Of a stretch of DNA of 64,000 nucleotides, positions 25,389 to 34,214 are shown one piece after another. Both the position numbers and the translations under genes were made by a program. The notes under the pieces were generated by a model. That model was given only the letters and a program-made list of their open reading frames with translations. It was not told the DNA's origin and made no database searches. This stretch comes from Flavobacterium pisciphilum (GTDB lineage: Bacteria > Bacteroidota > Bacteroidia > Flavobacteriales > Flavobacteriaceae), in contig NZ_JAJJMO010000001.1 in assembly GCF_020905345.1 (NCBI RefSeq), positions 2,294,001 through 2,358,000 on the forward strand, written 5' to 3'. The number at the start of each line of letters is the position of its first letter. Within the stretch, counting starts at the first letter, position 1.

Positions 25389-25864
25389 TGATTCCTATAT
25401 TCAATTGTAGAACGAGCTACTCCAAAATTCTTATCCAGCACAATATGATCATACTGCAAAACAGCTACTTTAATCAACGCTTGATGATGAGTGCAATGTT
25501 CTAAGTTATACAATAGCTCTCTATAATAATTACTCTGAATTCTAAACGTAAGTCCATTCGCCGTATGCTCCAAGTAAATGATTTTATTATCTCTCTTCAA
25601 ACCTGATTTTACATCTAGAATGAATTGTTTTGCAAATTGTACTTTGGTTTCGATTCGTTTATCACGCTCTCTATTATCATAATTTAAAATTTCAGAATCA
25701 TAACTTTTTTCAAGACATTGAAACATTTCAAGAATATGTCTAACATGCTCACCAATACTTGAGTCACTTAAAACTCCGCAAGGTTTTGAATATTCTTTAT
25801 CAGACAATTGATCTAACAAATTTGTCAACTCGTCTAAACTGTGATTGATTGATTTTAACAACAT
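25376..25864 (-). CDS. DinB-like four-helix metal-binding protein
   Basis: The 162-aa product fits the DinB/DUF664 superfamily: three histidines expected for metal binding occur in GEHVRHILEMFQ and HCTHHQALIKVA, within a four-helix bundle. Members include thiol-dependent transferases. The substrate is unknown. Operon-like spacing with DoxX upstream (2 bp) and NRDE downstream (overlap). Confidence 0.88.
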   Translation of the reverse strand: MLLKSINHSLDELTNLLDQLSDKEYSKPCGVLSDSSIGEHVRHILEMFQCLEKSYDSEILNYDNRERDKRIETKVQFAKQFILDVKSGLKRDNKIIYLEHTANGLTFRIQSNYYRELLYNLEHCTHHQALIKVAVLQYDHIVLDKNFGVARSTIEYRNQCVQ

Positions 25865-25866
25865 GA

Positions 25867-26253
25867 CTATTTCGTTTTTAGAAGATTAAATATTTTATTT
25901 CTATTTAGATAAAGCAATCCCAAACAACAAATTAATGTCGTTAAGGCAAGTCCAAAAAGGAATCCTCCATCGCCTTTAACTTCAATTCCTAAAACAAATA
26001 AATGCGAAAGAATAGCACCACTCATAACACCACTTCCGCATAAAGCTCCAAGCCACGTTGTTCTAGGAATTAAAATTAGAATTGCAACAATTAATTCAGC
26101 AATTCCAGTTCCAATTCTTCCATAAGGTTCAACTCCTAAAGTCGAAAAAATATAAATACTCTCAGGAGCACCAGTAAATTTAAAATACAAGGTCTGTAGC
26201 AGAATTGCTGAAGCAATTACTCTCAGAATCCAAGCTATATATTCTCTTTTCAT
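25867..26253 (-). CDS. DoxX family membrane protein
   Basis: The 128-aa product has four membrane helices and the DoxX layout (IASAILLQTLYFKFTG, GRIGTGIAELIVAILILIP, GAILSHLF). DoxX proteins are linked to membrane redox processes, often next to redoxins and DinB-like proteins, as here. It is 7 bp downstream of the YHS-domain gene. Confidence 0.88.
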   Translation of the reverse strand: MKREYIAWILRVIASAILLQTLYFKFTGAPESIYIFSTLGVEPYGRIGTGIAELIVAILILIPRTTWLGALCGSGVMSGAILSHLFVLGIEVKGDGGFLFGLALTTLICCLGLLYLNRNKIFNLLKTK

Positions 26254-26260
26254 GACCTAA

Positions 26261-26719
26261 TTATTTGTATGTCTTTTTCCAATTATTCTCAGCTTTAGCT
26301 TTCAAATTTGCTTCGTCTTTATTCCAACTTTTTAAAGTGTTATTAAAAAAGGCATTGTAGAATAAATAAAGCTTCCCATCAATAATTTTAAAAGTTTCAG
26401 GGTTAATTTTTACTTTATCTCCTGAATCTCCCATTGCAAAAGCGCACCAGCCACCAAATTGCGGTTCATATACTGTAGGATTCTTGATAAAAGCATCTTT
26501 ATTTGAAGCTGATGAGAATTTATAAGTAACTCCCATATAAGAAGCCGTAAAATCATCTTTACCTTTTATAGCTTTGTTTTGTTTAAAATAAGCAACAGGA
26601 TCGTAACCTTGAATAGCAACTTTATTCTCTAAATTAAACTGAGCAATTCTTTTTGCATCATTTTGCGAAAACATATTAATTGATGCTAAAACAAACAGTA
26701 TTATAACTAGCTTTTTCAT
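26261..26719 (-). CDS. exported YHS-domain protein
   Basis: The 152-aa product has a Sec signal (MKKLVIILFVLASINMFSQ) and a YHS-like domain (VAIQGYDPVAYFKQNKAIKG, YKFSSASNKDAFIKNP, YEPQFGGWCAFAMG). YHS domains are linked to metal handling. It lies 6 bp after the peroxiredoxin-like gene and 7 bp before doxX, in the likely Crp/Fnr-linked group. Confidence 0.9.
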   Translation of the reverse strand: MKKLVIILFVLASINMFSQNDAKRIAQFNLENKVAIQGYDPVAYFKQNKAIKGKDDFTASYMGVTYKFSSASNKDAFIKNPTVYEPQFGGWCAFAMGDSGDKVKINPETFKIIDGKLYLFYNAFFNNTLKSWNKDEANLKAKAENNWKKTYK

Positions 26720-26725
26720 CTTACT

Positions 26726-27322
26726 TTATTTTAAAGTTTTTGCAACTGCAACCAATAATTCGTTAGAAATACGATGTTTAAAGTCTGGGGCTATATATTC
26801 AAATCGAATCTCTCCATCGCCATTTAAAATAAATACAGAAGGGACTGGTAAGAATAACTTATTGTCTCCATTTGAATGTACGTTTAAAATTGGCTTATAG
26901 TTTTCTGGAGCTTCAAAAACAATTCCCATTGCCTTTGCTAACTCCCCTTTGCTATCTGATAGCAATAAATAATTTACCTTATCTTTCTCTTCGGTAGTTT
27001 TTAAATTATTTGGTGAGTCAGGACTTATTGCGATAATTTGATATCCTAAATCTACTAATTGTTGTTCCGCTTCCGCCAAGGCAGATAAATGTGCGTTGCA
27101 GTAAGGACACCACCCACCACGGTAAAAAACTAAAATTGTTTTCTTCTTTTTATATAAATCAGAAAGAGTAATATCTTTATTCTCTGATGATTTTAAAGTG
27201 GTATTTGGGATTTTTTCACCTATTAATAAAGGTGAAATATCTGTTGCCAATTTTGGCATCATGCTTTGAGCATGTAGCATTGAACTTATTGCTACTAAAG
27301 CAATACAAATTATTTTTTTCAT
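26726..27322 (-). CDS. AhpC/TSA-type thioredoxin-fold protein, exported
   Basis: The 198-aa product begins with a signal peptide (ICIALVAISSMLHAQ) and has an AhpC/TSA domain with FYRGGWCPYCNAHLSAL, a CxxC site in the place of the peroxiredoxin nucleophile. It would reduce peroxide or disulfides in the periplasm. First gene of a minus-strand group (redoxin, YHS, DoxX, DinB, NRDE). A perfect palindrome lies 5 bp before the start. Confidence 0.9.
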   Translation of the reverse strand: MKKIICIALVAISSMLHAQSMMPKLATDISPLLIGEKIPNTTLKSSENKDITLSDLYKKKKTILVFYRGGWCPYCNAHLSALAEAEQQLVDLGYQIIAISPDSPNNLKTTEEKDKVNYLLLSDSKGELAKAMGIVFEAPENYKPILNVHSNGDNKLFLPVPSVFILNGDGEIRFEYIAPDFKHRISNELLVAVAKTLK

Positions 27323-27326
27323 AGTC

Positions 27327-27345
27327 TTACATTTTGATAATGTAA
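27327..27345. promoter_or_regulatory. palindromic site TTACATT-N5-AATGTAA before the redoxin operon
   Basis: Perfect 7-bp arms with a 5-bp spacer, 5 bp upstream of the redoxin start codon. A second perfect repeat, TTCGG/CCGAA, stands at 27352-27365. The adjacent gene encodes a Crp/Fnr regulator, whose dimers bind palindromes of about this size. Binding by that protein is inferred from proximity. Confidence 0.5.
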
Positions 27346-27402
27346 AGCTACTTCGGTATCCCGAACCAAAATGTCGGCTATATTACAGTTCCGATAAAAT
27401 AA

Positions 27403-28080
27403 TTATAATTTAGTAATATCTTGTATTACAATTTCTTTTCGATTGTAAATTAAAACCTTATTTGTTTCTAATTCATTAATCAAATGTGTTGCCGTTTGTC
27501 TTGAAGTGCAGATAATTTGGGCAATATCATTTTGAGTTAAATAGTTTTCGATTGTTACTGAGTTTCCAGACTTCACTCCTTCTTTCTCTGCCCAATCTTT
27601 TAAAAACTGAAGCAATCTTGTTTTGGCATCTTTAGAGATTAAATTAGAATAGCTGTTCTTAATGCGTTTCATCTTCAATCCCACGAATTTAGTATAAGAT
27701 AATGCCAAGCTAGGATTTCGTAATAATAAATCTTCAAAATCCGACATTAAAAAGCTACAAATAGAAACATCTTCTGAGAGAACTTTTGCATATTCATTTG
27801 TTTCTTTATCAGTCTCCAAAGTTAATTCTCCAAACAAATCTCCTTTCTGAATAATGTCCTTTATCGTTTCATTTCCATCCTCATCAACTGCAACAATTTT
27901 AATGTTTCCTTTTTTCAATAAGAAAATACGAGGCAAATCAGAAGAAGAGAAATAAATAATCTCTCCTTTCTCTGCTTTTTTAAAACCTGTAATGATACAC
28001 AATTGCTTTATTTGCCCATAACTTAATGTTCGGAACAATTTGTGGTCTCGCAAATACCAATATTTTAAATCTTCGTACAT
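27403..28080 (-). CDS. Crp/Fnr family transcriptional regulator
   Basis: A 225-aa product from ATG 28080 (MYEDLKYWYLRDHKLF). It has a cyclic-nucleotide-like sensor domain (KAEKGEIIYFSSSDLP, GDLFGELTLETD) and a C-terminal helix-turn-helix (ENYLTQNDIAQIICTSRQTATHLINELE). No N-terminal cysteine cluster, so it is not a classical Fe-S Fnr. I prefer ATG 28080 to ATG 28131 because the latter lies in the terminator of the upstream gene. It is upstream of the redoxin operon and a good candidate for its regulator. Confidence 0.9.
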   Translation of the reverse strand: MYEDLKYWYLRDHKLFRTLSYGQIKQLCIITGFKKAEKGEIIYFSSSDLPRIFLLKKGNIKIVAVDEDGNETIKDIIQKGDLFGELTLETDKETNEYAKVLSEDVSICSFLMSDFEDLLLRNPSLALSYTKFVGLKMKRIKNSYSNLISKDAKTRLLQFLKDWAEKEGVKSGNSVTIENYLTQNDIAQIICTSRQTATHLINELETNKVLIYNRKEIVIQDITKL

Positions 28081-28129
28081 AATATCGAATCTAGGATTGT
28101 AAATGTAATTAAATTTTAATTTTAAAAAC

Positions 28130-28167
28130 AAAACCCTTTCGAAGTTAAAATCTCGAAAGGGTTTTTT
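28130..28167 (-). terminator. terminator of the acyl-CoA dehydrogenase gene
   Basis: Stem AAAACCCTTTCGA and its complement with a 10-nt loop; T-run on the minus strand. It also marks the upstream limit of the Crp/Fnr gene. Confidence 0.85.
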
Positions 28168-28187
28168 ATATCAATTAATTTAAAAGA

Positions 28188-29330
28188 TTATCCTGCTATA
28201 ACAGCTCTTGAAATTACTATTTTTTGGATTTCTGAAGTTCCTTCATAAATCTGAGTAATTTTTGCATCACGCATAAAACGTTCTACATGATATTCTTTTA
28301 CATATCCGTTTCCACCATGAATTTGTACAGCCTCTACAGCAGTGTCCATTGCTACTTGCGAAGCAAATAATTTAGCCATAGCACCACTTACATCATAATT
28401 ATTGTGTTGGTCTTTATCCCAAGCTGCTTTCATACAAAGATGACGAGCTGCTTCGATGTTTACAGCCATATCTGCCAATTTAAAGGCAATAGCTTGATGA
28501 TTGCAAATTTCAGTTCCAAAAGCTTTACGCTCTTTCGAATATTTAACTGCTAATTCATAAGCTCCAGAAGCAATTCCTAAAGCTTGAGATGCAATACCAA
28601 TTCTACCACCAGCTAAAGTTTTCATCGCGAATTTAAATCCAAATCCATCTTCACCAATTCGGTTTTCTTTTGGCACTTTTACATCACTAAACATTAATGA
28701 ATGTGTGTCTGAACCACGAATCCCCATCTTTTGTTCCTTAGGACCAATAGAAAAACCTGGCATATCTTTAGTCATGATTAAAGCATTAATTCCTTTATGC
28801 TTCATTTCTGCATGAGTTTGTACAATTACAATATATACAGAAGCAGTATTACCATTAGTAATCCAGTTTTTAGTTCCGTTTACCAAGTAATGGTCACCCA
28901 TATCAATTCCTGTAGTCTTTTGCGATGTAGCATCACTACCCGCTTCTGGCTCGCTCAAACAAAAAGCACCATGAATTTCTCCTGAAGCTAATCCCGGTAA
29001 ATATTTTTGTTTTTGTTCTTCGGTACCAAAAGCTTGAAGTCCCCAACAAACTAATGAATTATTTACCGACATAACTACAGAAGCTGAAGCGTCAACTTTT
29101 GAAATTTCTTCCATTGCAATTACGTATGAAGTCGTATCTAAACCACTTCCTCCGTATTTAGGATCAACCATCATTCCCATGAATCCTAGTTGTCCCATTT
29201 TTTTTATTTGTTCCGTAGGGAAAATTTGCTTTTCGTCTCTTTCTATCACACCAGGTAACAATTCGTTTTGAGCAAAATCTCTAGCGGCTTTTTGTATCAT
29301 CAAGTGCTCTTCGGTAAGATTAAAATCCAT
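28188..29330 (-). CDS. acyl-CoA dehydrogenase
   Basis: A 380-aa product from ATG 29330 (MDFNLTEEHLMIQKAARDFA), the usual family start; a longer frame to 29417 adds an unusual hydrophobic leader and is unlikely. It has AFCLSEPEAGSDA, WITNGNTASVYIV and the C-terminal QIHGGNGYVKEYHVERFMRDAKITQIYEGTSEI-like block, where the catalytic glutamate of the IYEGT motif lies. It oxidises acyl-CoA with FAD, passing electrons to ETF; probably short- or medium-chain substrates. Monocistronic. Confidence 0.96.
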   Translation of the reverse strand: MDFNLTEEHLMIQKAARDFAQNELLPGVIERDEKQIFPTEQIKKMGQLGFMGMMVDPKYGGSGLDTTSYVIAMEEISKVDASASVVMSVNNSLVCWGLQAFGTEEQKQKYLPGLASGEIHGAFCLSEPEAGSDATSQKTTGIDMGDHYLVNGTKNWITNGNTASVYIVIVQTHAEMKHKGINALIMTKDMPGFSIGPKEQKMGIRGSDTHSLMFSDVKVPKENRIGEDGFGFKFAMKTLAGGRIGIASQALGIASGAYELAVKYSKERKAFGTEICNHQAIAFKLADMAVNIEAARHLCMKAAWDKDQHNNYDVSGAMAKLFASQVAMDTAVEAVQIHGGNGYVKEYHVERFMRDAKITQIYEGTSEIQKIVISRAVIAG

Positions 29331-29898
29331 AGTATTATAAAATAAAAGTTGCTTTTTGTTAAATAAATATATCCAAAGGTAATTTTTTATACTGAAATTT
29401 TCAATATTGCTAAGCATTTTTGCCTAAGGAAAATAGACCACTATATCGTTATCGTAATAATATCAAGGACTTCGCCTGATAACGCCGATTTAGTAATAAT
29501 TAAATTTACATTAATGCGTCCAGAAATACCACTCTAATCTCTCAAAAAAAGAACCTTTTTTGCATAAAAATTTATTTGGTTCATTATAAAAATGCCCTAA
29601 AATTGAAATACAAGAAATAGCTATTCTTGATAATTTAATTTTCATCAAAAAAACACAAATTCAAGAATCATGACACCATTTATTCTCATCTCTACAACAT
29701 TTTAAACAAGCATCGCAAGCATCTAAAATGATAACTATCACAAAACATGCTCAATCCATAAGCCACTAACAACCAAATAAGTAATTTTCAAATGGAAGTT
29801 TTCTTACACGAGTGGTTTTCGTAACAAAAACACCTTTTTTATCTGAAAAATATAAAAATTAAAAGTATTTTTGCTAAAACCATATAAATAACAGGAAT
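29331..29898. other. intergenic region without recognised gene
   Basis: About 570 bp between divergent genes. I see no credible gene, RNA or strong repeat. A TATTTTTG box at 29866-29873 is the likely promoter of the first chalcone-isomerase-like gene. Confidence 0.5.
29866..29873 (+). promoter_or_regulatory. promoter -7 element (TATTTTTG) of the first CHI-like gene
   Basis: A TAnnTTTG match with a preceding stretch of A-rich sequence that is also seen before the second and third copies (31105-31112, 32065-32072). The shared context indicates that promoter and gene were duplicated together. Confidence 0.6.
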
Positions 29899-30474
29899 AT
29901 GAGAAAAATTCTACAATTGCTTATAGTAATTATGACTTTGCAATTTTCGACCGTTACGGCGCAAAAAGCTTTCAATATCGATGGTGTTATAGTACCTAGA
30001 ACGATTCAATTTCAAAATAAGACTTTATCCTTAAATGGTGCGGGTGGTAGATCAAAAATGTGGTTAGAAGTTTATGTACAAGCATTGTACTTATCTCAAT
30101 TAAGTCAAGATCCAAAATTCATTATTGATAGTGATACCGAAATGGCAATTAGAATTGAAATCACTTCTTCAATGGTATCTTCAAACAAATTAACAAAAGC
30201 AATGAACAATGGTTTCGAAAAATCGGCTGGAGACAATCTAGAAACATTGCGACCAAGAATCGAAGAATTTAAAACTTTCTTAAGTGATGAAATCACACAA
30301 AAGGATGTTTTTAACCTTATATATTCTCCCACTGATACTTCTGTATGGGTGTATAAAAATGATGTTTTGAAAGGAAAAATACAAGGATTCGATTTCAAAA
30401 AAGCACTGTTCGGAATTTGGCTATCAGATAAACCAGCTGATGAAAAATTGAAAAATCAATTGTTAGGCAAATAA
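29899..30474 (+). CDS. exported chalcone-isomerase-like protein, copy 1
   Basis: The 191-aa product has a signal peptide (LLIVIMTLQFSTVTAQ) followed by a chalcone isomerase-like domain: INIDGVIVPRTIQ-type start, TLSLNGAGGRSKMW, VYVQALYLSQLSQD and a C-terminal GIWLSDKPADEKLKNQLLGK. Bacterial CHI-like proteins are mostly of unknown function and may bind fatty acids. Two closely related copies follow at 31138 and 32096, all on the same strand with their own promoters. Confidence 0.88.
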   Translation: MRKILQLLIVIMTLQFSTVTAQKAFNIDGVIVPRTIQFQNKTLSLNGAGGRSKMWLEVYVQALYLSQLSQDPKFIIDSDTEMAIRIEITSSMVSSNKLTKAMNNGFEKSAGDNLETLRPRIEEFKTFLSDEITQKDVFNLIYSPTDTSVWVYKNDVLKGKIQGFDFKKALFGIWLSDKPADEKLKNQLLGK

Positions 30475-30892
30475 TTATTTTGACATTTTTTAGTCTAAAA
30501 ACATTGGATAAACTAGTTTTTTAAACAAAATAGCAATAGCCGTTGTGGCAATTAAAATAATTCCCTCTAAACAATTAAGTAGTAAGAGGATATTAACGAG
30601 TTGGAATCTTTGTTTTTTTATCTAAATAAATCCTCTAAAATCATCAATTTTAATATTTGTAAGATAAATATCCTTATTATTAATTTAATATTGTAATACT
30701 TAAGCTACAAAATAATTGTTAATCTTTATAAATTTTAAAGTTTTTAAAACTGATCTGACTCTACCTCATAAAACGAAACGCATTTTTAAACTTAAAAACT
30801 ATATTAAAATAATTATTAGATTATAAACAATCTGTTTAAAGAAATTAATCATATTATCTGAAAATTAGACTATTATACTTTAATAAGTTCCT

Positions 30893-30935
30893 TTTTTATT
30901 CTCTCTTAAATACTAAATTTAAGAGAGAATAAAAA
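30893..30935. repeat. perfect 19-bp inverted repeat (hairpin) between CHI-like copies 1 and 2
   Basis: Arms TTTTTATTCTCTCTTAAAT and its exact complement around a 5-nt loop (912-916 in the thirty-thousand block). It lies 418 bp after copy 1 and 200 bp before copy 2. T is on the 5' side and A on the 3' side, the reverse of a rho-independent terminator. The rest of 30475-31137 holds no gene that I can see. Confidence 0.7.
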
Positions 30936-31104
30936 TGCTATAAGTAGCCTAAAAACACTTCAAAAATAGGCACCTAGTCAACACTTCAAATACTACACAA
31001 CAAACTGATTATCTGAATAATGACTAAAATCTAAAAGCAATCCTAAATAAGGTACATTCACAAAGAAGAGGGCTTTTTCACTCAAAAAATATAGAAAATA
31101 GAAG

Positions 31105-31112
31105 TATTTTTG
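31105..31112 (+). promoter_or_regulatory. promoter -7 element (TATTTTTG) of the second CHI-like gene
   Basis: Perfect TAnnTTTG match 26 bp before the start, preceded by AGAAAATAGAAG as in copy 3. Confidence 0.6.
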
Positions 31113-31137
31113 TAAAAATCAAATAAATTACAAAAAA

Positions 31138-31713
31138 ATGAAAAATTTTTTAGCCCTACTTACAGTAATTTTAACTTTGCAATTCACAAATGTTACAGCA
31201 CAAAAAACATTTACTGTAGATGGTGTTGTCTTACCAAGAACAATTCAATTTCAAAATAAAACTTTATCATTAAATGGTGCTGGTGGGAAATCTAAAATGT
31301 GGTTAGGATCGTGTGTTCAATCATTATACTTATCTCAGTTAACTCAAGACGCAGAATTTATTATCGATAGTGATACAGAAATGGCTATACGTATTAATAT
31401 AACTGCTCCAATAGCCCCTTCGAGTAAATTAACAAAACTTATATATAGTCGTTTCGAAAATTCGGCTGGGAATGACATCGAAGCTTTGAGATCAAGAATA
31501 GATGAATTTAAGAATTTACTAAGCGGAGAAATGAAGCCTAAAGATGTTTTCAAAATTATTTATTCTCCTATTGATCCAACTATATGGGTTTATAAAAATA
31601 ATGTTCTAAAAGGAAAAATTAAAGGAATTGATTTCAAAAAAGCACTTTTCAGAGTCTGGTTAGATGACAAACCTGCAGATCCAAAATTGAAAAATCAGTT
31701 ACTAGGTAAATAA
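31138..31713 (+). CDS. exported chalcone-isomerase-like protein, copy 2 (diverged)
   Basis: The 191-aa product has the same layout as copy 1: signal peptide, TLSLNGAGGKSKMW, ALYLSQL-type helix and C-terminal PADPKLKNQLLGK. It is the most diverged copy: LGSCVQSLYL instead of LEVYVQALYL, INITAPIAPSSKLTKLIYSRFEN instead of the ITSSMVSSNKLTKAMNNGFEK block. The changes fall in the middle helix region that lines the ligand pocket in CHI folds, so it may bind something else. An added Cys in the SCVQ segment is notable. Confidence 0.86.
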   Translation: MKNFLALLTVILTLQFTNVTAQKTFTVDGVVLPRTIQFQNKTLSLNGAGGKSKMWLGSCVQSLYLSQLTQDAEFIIDSDTEMAIRINITAPIAPSSKLTKLIYSRFENSAGNDIEALRSRIDEFKNLLSGEMKPKDVFKIIYSPIDPTIWVYKNNVLKGKIKGIDFKKALFRVWLDDKPADPKLKNQLLGK

Positions 31714-32095
31714 TTATTTCAAAGTTCAGTAGCTTTAAAAATAACAACCATTTATTTTCACAAAAAAACTGTTACTATAATATAAAGAAACGATTTCACA
31801 GATGCTAAAAAGCAAGTGGAACAACAAAACTGATATTATAACCAATTGAAAACATGGTCAGTAATCATAAAATTGAAGTAATTCATGCAATTTGCCTAAG
31901 CTAATCAATCACAATTTCTAAAAATTAAGATTACAGAATTTAAACAAATTTAAAAATCACAAACAACTAAATACCAACAAACTAGACCTAAAACAAAACT
32001 TTCTTAGATAAAGTCCTTACTGAAAAAGTGAATTAGAACACCCAAAAAATAAGGAAATTAGAAGTATTTTAGCCAAAATTATAAAATACAATAAA
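31714..32095. other. intergenic region between CHI-like copies 2 and 3
   Basis: About 380 bp, AT-rich, no recognised gene. It holds the TATTTTAG promoter-like box of copy 3 at 32065-32072, one mismatch from the consensus. Confidence 0.5.
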
Positions 32096-32671
32096 ATGAA
32101 AAATTTTTTACTTTCACTTACAGTAATTATGACTTTGCAATTTTCAACCGTTTCTGCTCAGAAGGTTTTTGACATTGAAGGGGTAATGGTTCCGAGAACA
32201 ATAGAGTTTCAAAACAAAACTCTATCGTTAAATGGTGCAGGTGGCAGATCTGCAATGTGGACTGATGTATATGTACAAGCATTATATTTGTCTCAATTAA
32301 GTCAGGATGCAAAATTTATTATTGATAGCGATACTGAAATGGCAATCCGAATTGAAATTACCTCTTCTATGGTATCTTCAAAAAAATTAACAAAAGCGAT
32401 GGATGACAGTTTCCGAAAAACTGCAGGAGACAATCTTGAAGCTTTACAAACCCGCATCGAAGAATTCAAAAGCTACCTAAGTGATGATATCACCAAAAGA
32501 GATGTCTTTAAACTTATTTATTCACCTAACGACTCATCTGTTTGGGTTTATAAAAACAATAAACTAAAGGGAAAAGTTCAAGGATTTGATTTCAAAAAAG
32601 CACTATTCGGAATTTGGTTAGCAGATAAACCAGCTGATGAAAAATTAAAAAATCAATTATTAGGCAAATAA
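32096..32671 (+). CDS. exported chalcone-isomerase-like protein, copy 3
   Basis: The 191-aa product is closer to copy 1 than to copy 2: VYVQALYLSQLSQDAKF, RIEITSSMVSSKKLTKAMDD and FGIWLADKPADEKLKNQLLGK. Signal peptide LLSLTVIMTLQFSTVSAQ. Separate promoters for the three copies suggest they can be expressed differently. It precedes glutamate dehydrogenase by 123 bp, but that gene has its own promoter. Confidence 0.88.
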   Translation: MKNFLLSLTVIMTLQFSTVSAQKVFDIEGVMVPRTIEFQNKTLSLNGAGGRSAMWTDVYVQALYLSQLSQDAKFIIDSDTEMAIRIEITSSMVSSKKLTKAMDDSFRKTAGDNLEALQTRIEEFKSYLSDDITKRDVFKLIYSPNDSSVWVYKNNKLKGKVQGFDFKKALFGIWLADKPADEKLKNQLLGK

Positions 32672-32761
32672 CTATTCTCACCTAATTTGGTTAAAAAAAC
32701 AGCATTAAGTGAACTATTTGAAATATTTACCATAATACACATTTCGCATTAACCTATTTTT

Positions 32762-32769
32762 TATATTTG
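32762..32769 (+). promoter_or_regulatory. promoter -7 element (TATATTTG) of the glutamate dehydrogenase gene
   Basis: Perfect TAnnTTTG match 25 bp before the start codon. Confidence 0.6.
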
Positions 32770-32794
32770 TCTAAATTAAACTAATCGCAGTAAA

Positions 32795-34021
32795 ATGAAA
32801 GATTTATTAAAGAAATTTGAAAATAAAGAACCTGAGATCGTATTCAACTGGAAAGATTCTGAAACTGAAGCCGAAGGATGGACAGTAATTAATTCCCTTC
32901 GAGGTGGAGCTGCAGGCGGTGGAACCCGAATGCGAAAGGGCTTAGATGTAAACGAAGTTTTATCATTGGCAAAAACAATGGAAGTAAAATTTTCAGTTTC
33001 TGGACCTGCGATTGGTGGTGCTAAATCTGGTATTAATTTTGATCCAAACGATCCAAGAAAAAAAGGAGTTTTACAACGTTGGTACAAAGCAGTTTCTCCA
33101 TTACTAAAAAGTTATTATGGAACTGGTGGTGATTTAAATGTTGATGAAATTCACGAAGTAATCCCAATGACCGAAGAATGTGGTGTTTGGCATCCACAAG
33201 AAGGAGTTTTCAACGGTCACTTTAGACCTACTGAAGCTGATAAAATTAACCGAATCGGACAATTGCGTCAAGGGGTTATTAAAGTAATCGAAAATCCAAA
33301 ATTCTCACCTGATGTAACAAGAAAATATACTGTTGCCGATATGATTACAGGTTTTGGTGTTGCTGAAGCTGTACGTCATTTTTATGCTACTTATGGTGGT
33401 GATGTAAAAGGTAAGAAAGCAATCGTACAAGGATTCGGAAATGTAGGATCTGCGGCTGCTTTTTATTTAGCAGATATGGGAGCCAAAGTAATCGGAATTA
33501 TCGATAGAGATGGTGGATTAATCAAAGAAGAAGGATTTTCTTTTGATGAGATTAAAGCATTATTTTTAGCAAAAGATGGTAATAAACTTGTTGCTGATAA
33601 CATGATTCCATTTGAAGAAATCAACGAGAAAATATGGACAATTGGAGCCGAAATTTTCACTCCTTGTGCTGCTTCTAGATTGGTAACTCAAAATCAAATC
33701 GATGCTTTAATTACCAATGGTCTTGAAGTAATTTCTTGTGGGGCAAATGTACCTTTTGCTGATAAAGAAATTTTCTTCGGTTCTATCATGGAACAAGTAG
33801 ATAATAAAGTGAGTTTAATTCCTGACTTTATTTCAAACTGTGGAATGGCACGTGTTTTTGCTTATTTCATGGAAAAGAAAGTACAAATGACTGATGAAGC
33901 TATTTTTAACGATACTTCAGATACTATAAAAAATGCAATCCAAAAAGCACACGCTTTAAGTGCATCAAAAACAAACATCAGCGCAACTGCATTTGAAATT
34001 GCACTGAAACAACTAGTATAA
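32795..34021 (+). CDS. Glu/Leu/Phe/Val dehydrogenase
   Basis: The 408-aa product has the amino-acid dehydrogenase layout: a substrate domain with GGAAGGGTRMRKG and SGPAIGGAKSGI (with the catalytic lysine K of the GGAKSG block), then YGTGGDLNVDE, and a Rossmann domain with VQGFGNVGSAAAFYLADMGAKVIGI (GxGNVG). It interconverts an amino acid and its 2-oxo acid with NAD(P). The substrate could be Glu, Leu or Val; the sequence does not decide. A strong terminator follows. Confidence 0.93.
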   Translation: MKDLLKKFENKEPEIVFNWKDSETEAEGWTVINSLRGGAAGGGTRMRKGLDVNEVLSLAKTMEVKFSVSGPAIGGAKSGINFDPNDPRKKGVLQRWYKAVSPLLKSYYGTGGDLNVDEIHEVIPMTEECGVWHPQEGVFNGHFRPTEADKINRIGQLRQGVIKVIENPKFSPDVTRKYTVADMITGFGVAEAVRHFYATYGGDVKGKKAIVQGFGNVGSAAAFYLADMGAKVIGIIDRDGGLIKEEGFSFDEIKALFLAKDGNKLVADNMIPFEEINEKIWTIGAEIFTPCAASRLVTQNQIDALITNGLEVISCGANVPFADKEIFFGSIMEQVDNKVSLIPDFISNCGMARVFAYFMEKKVQMTDEAIFNDTSDTIKNAIQKAHALSASKTNISATAFEIALKQLV

Positions 34022-34040
34022 TTTTTTTATACCGCATTCT

Positions 34041-34087
34041 AAACGAATCAAATTAGGCTTTTAAAACCTGTTTGATTCGTTTTTTTA
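34041..34087 (+). terminator. terminator of the glutamate dehydrogenase gene
   Basis: Stem AACGAATCAAA and its complement with an AT-rich loop, then seven T. Confidence 0.85.
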
Positions 34088-34214
34088 TTTATACATCAGT
34101 ATAAAAGAATCATATAGATTTCAGAACTTAATGCTTAAATCCCTTAGCCCCTTTGATTGTAAACAATTTTTAGTACTTTTAAACGTTTAAATTTAAAACT
34201 AATTTTATAAAAAT

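Noticed and set aside
28081..28131. Longer start for the Crp/Fnr gene
   Set aside because: The extra codons run into the terminator hairpin of the upstream gene; ATG 28080 gives a normal Crp/Fnr start.
29331..29417. Longer start for the acyl-CoA dehydrogenase
   Set aside because: The extra 29 residues are hydrophobic/aromatic and not part of the family; MDFNLTEEH is the standard start.
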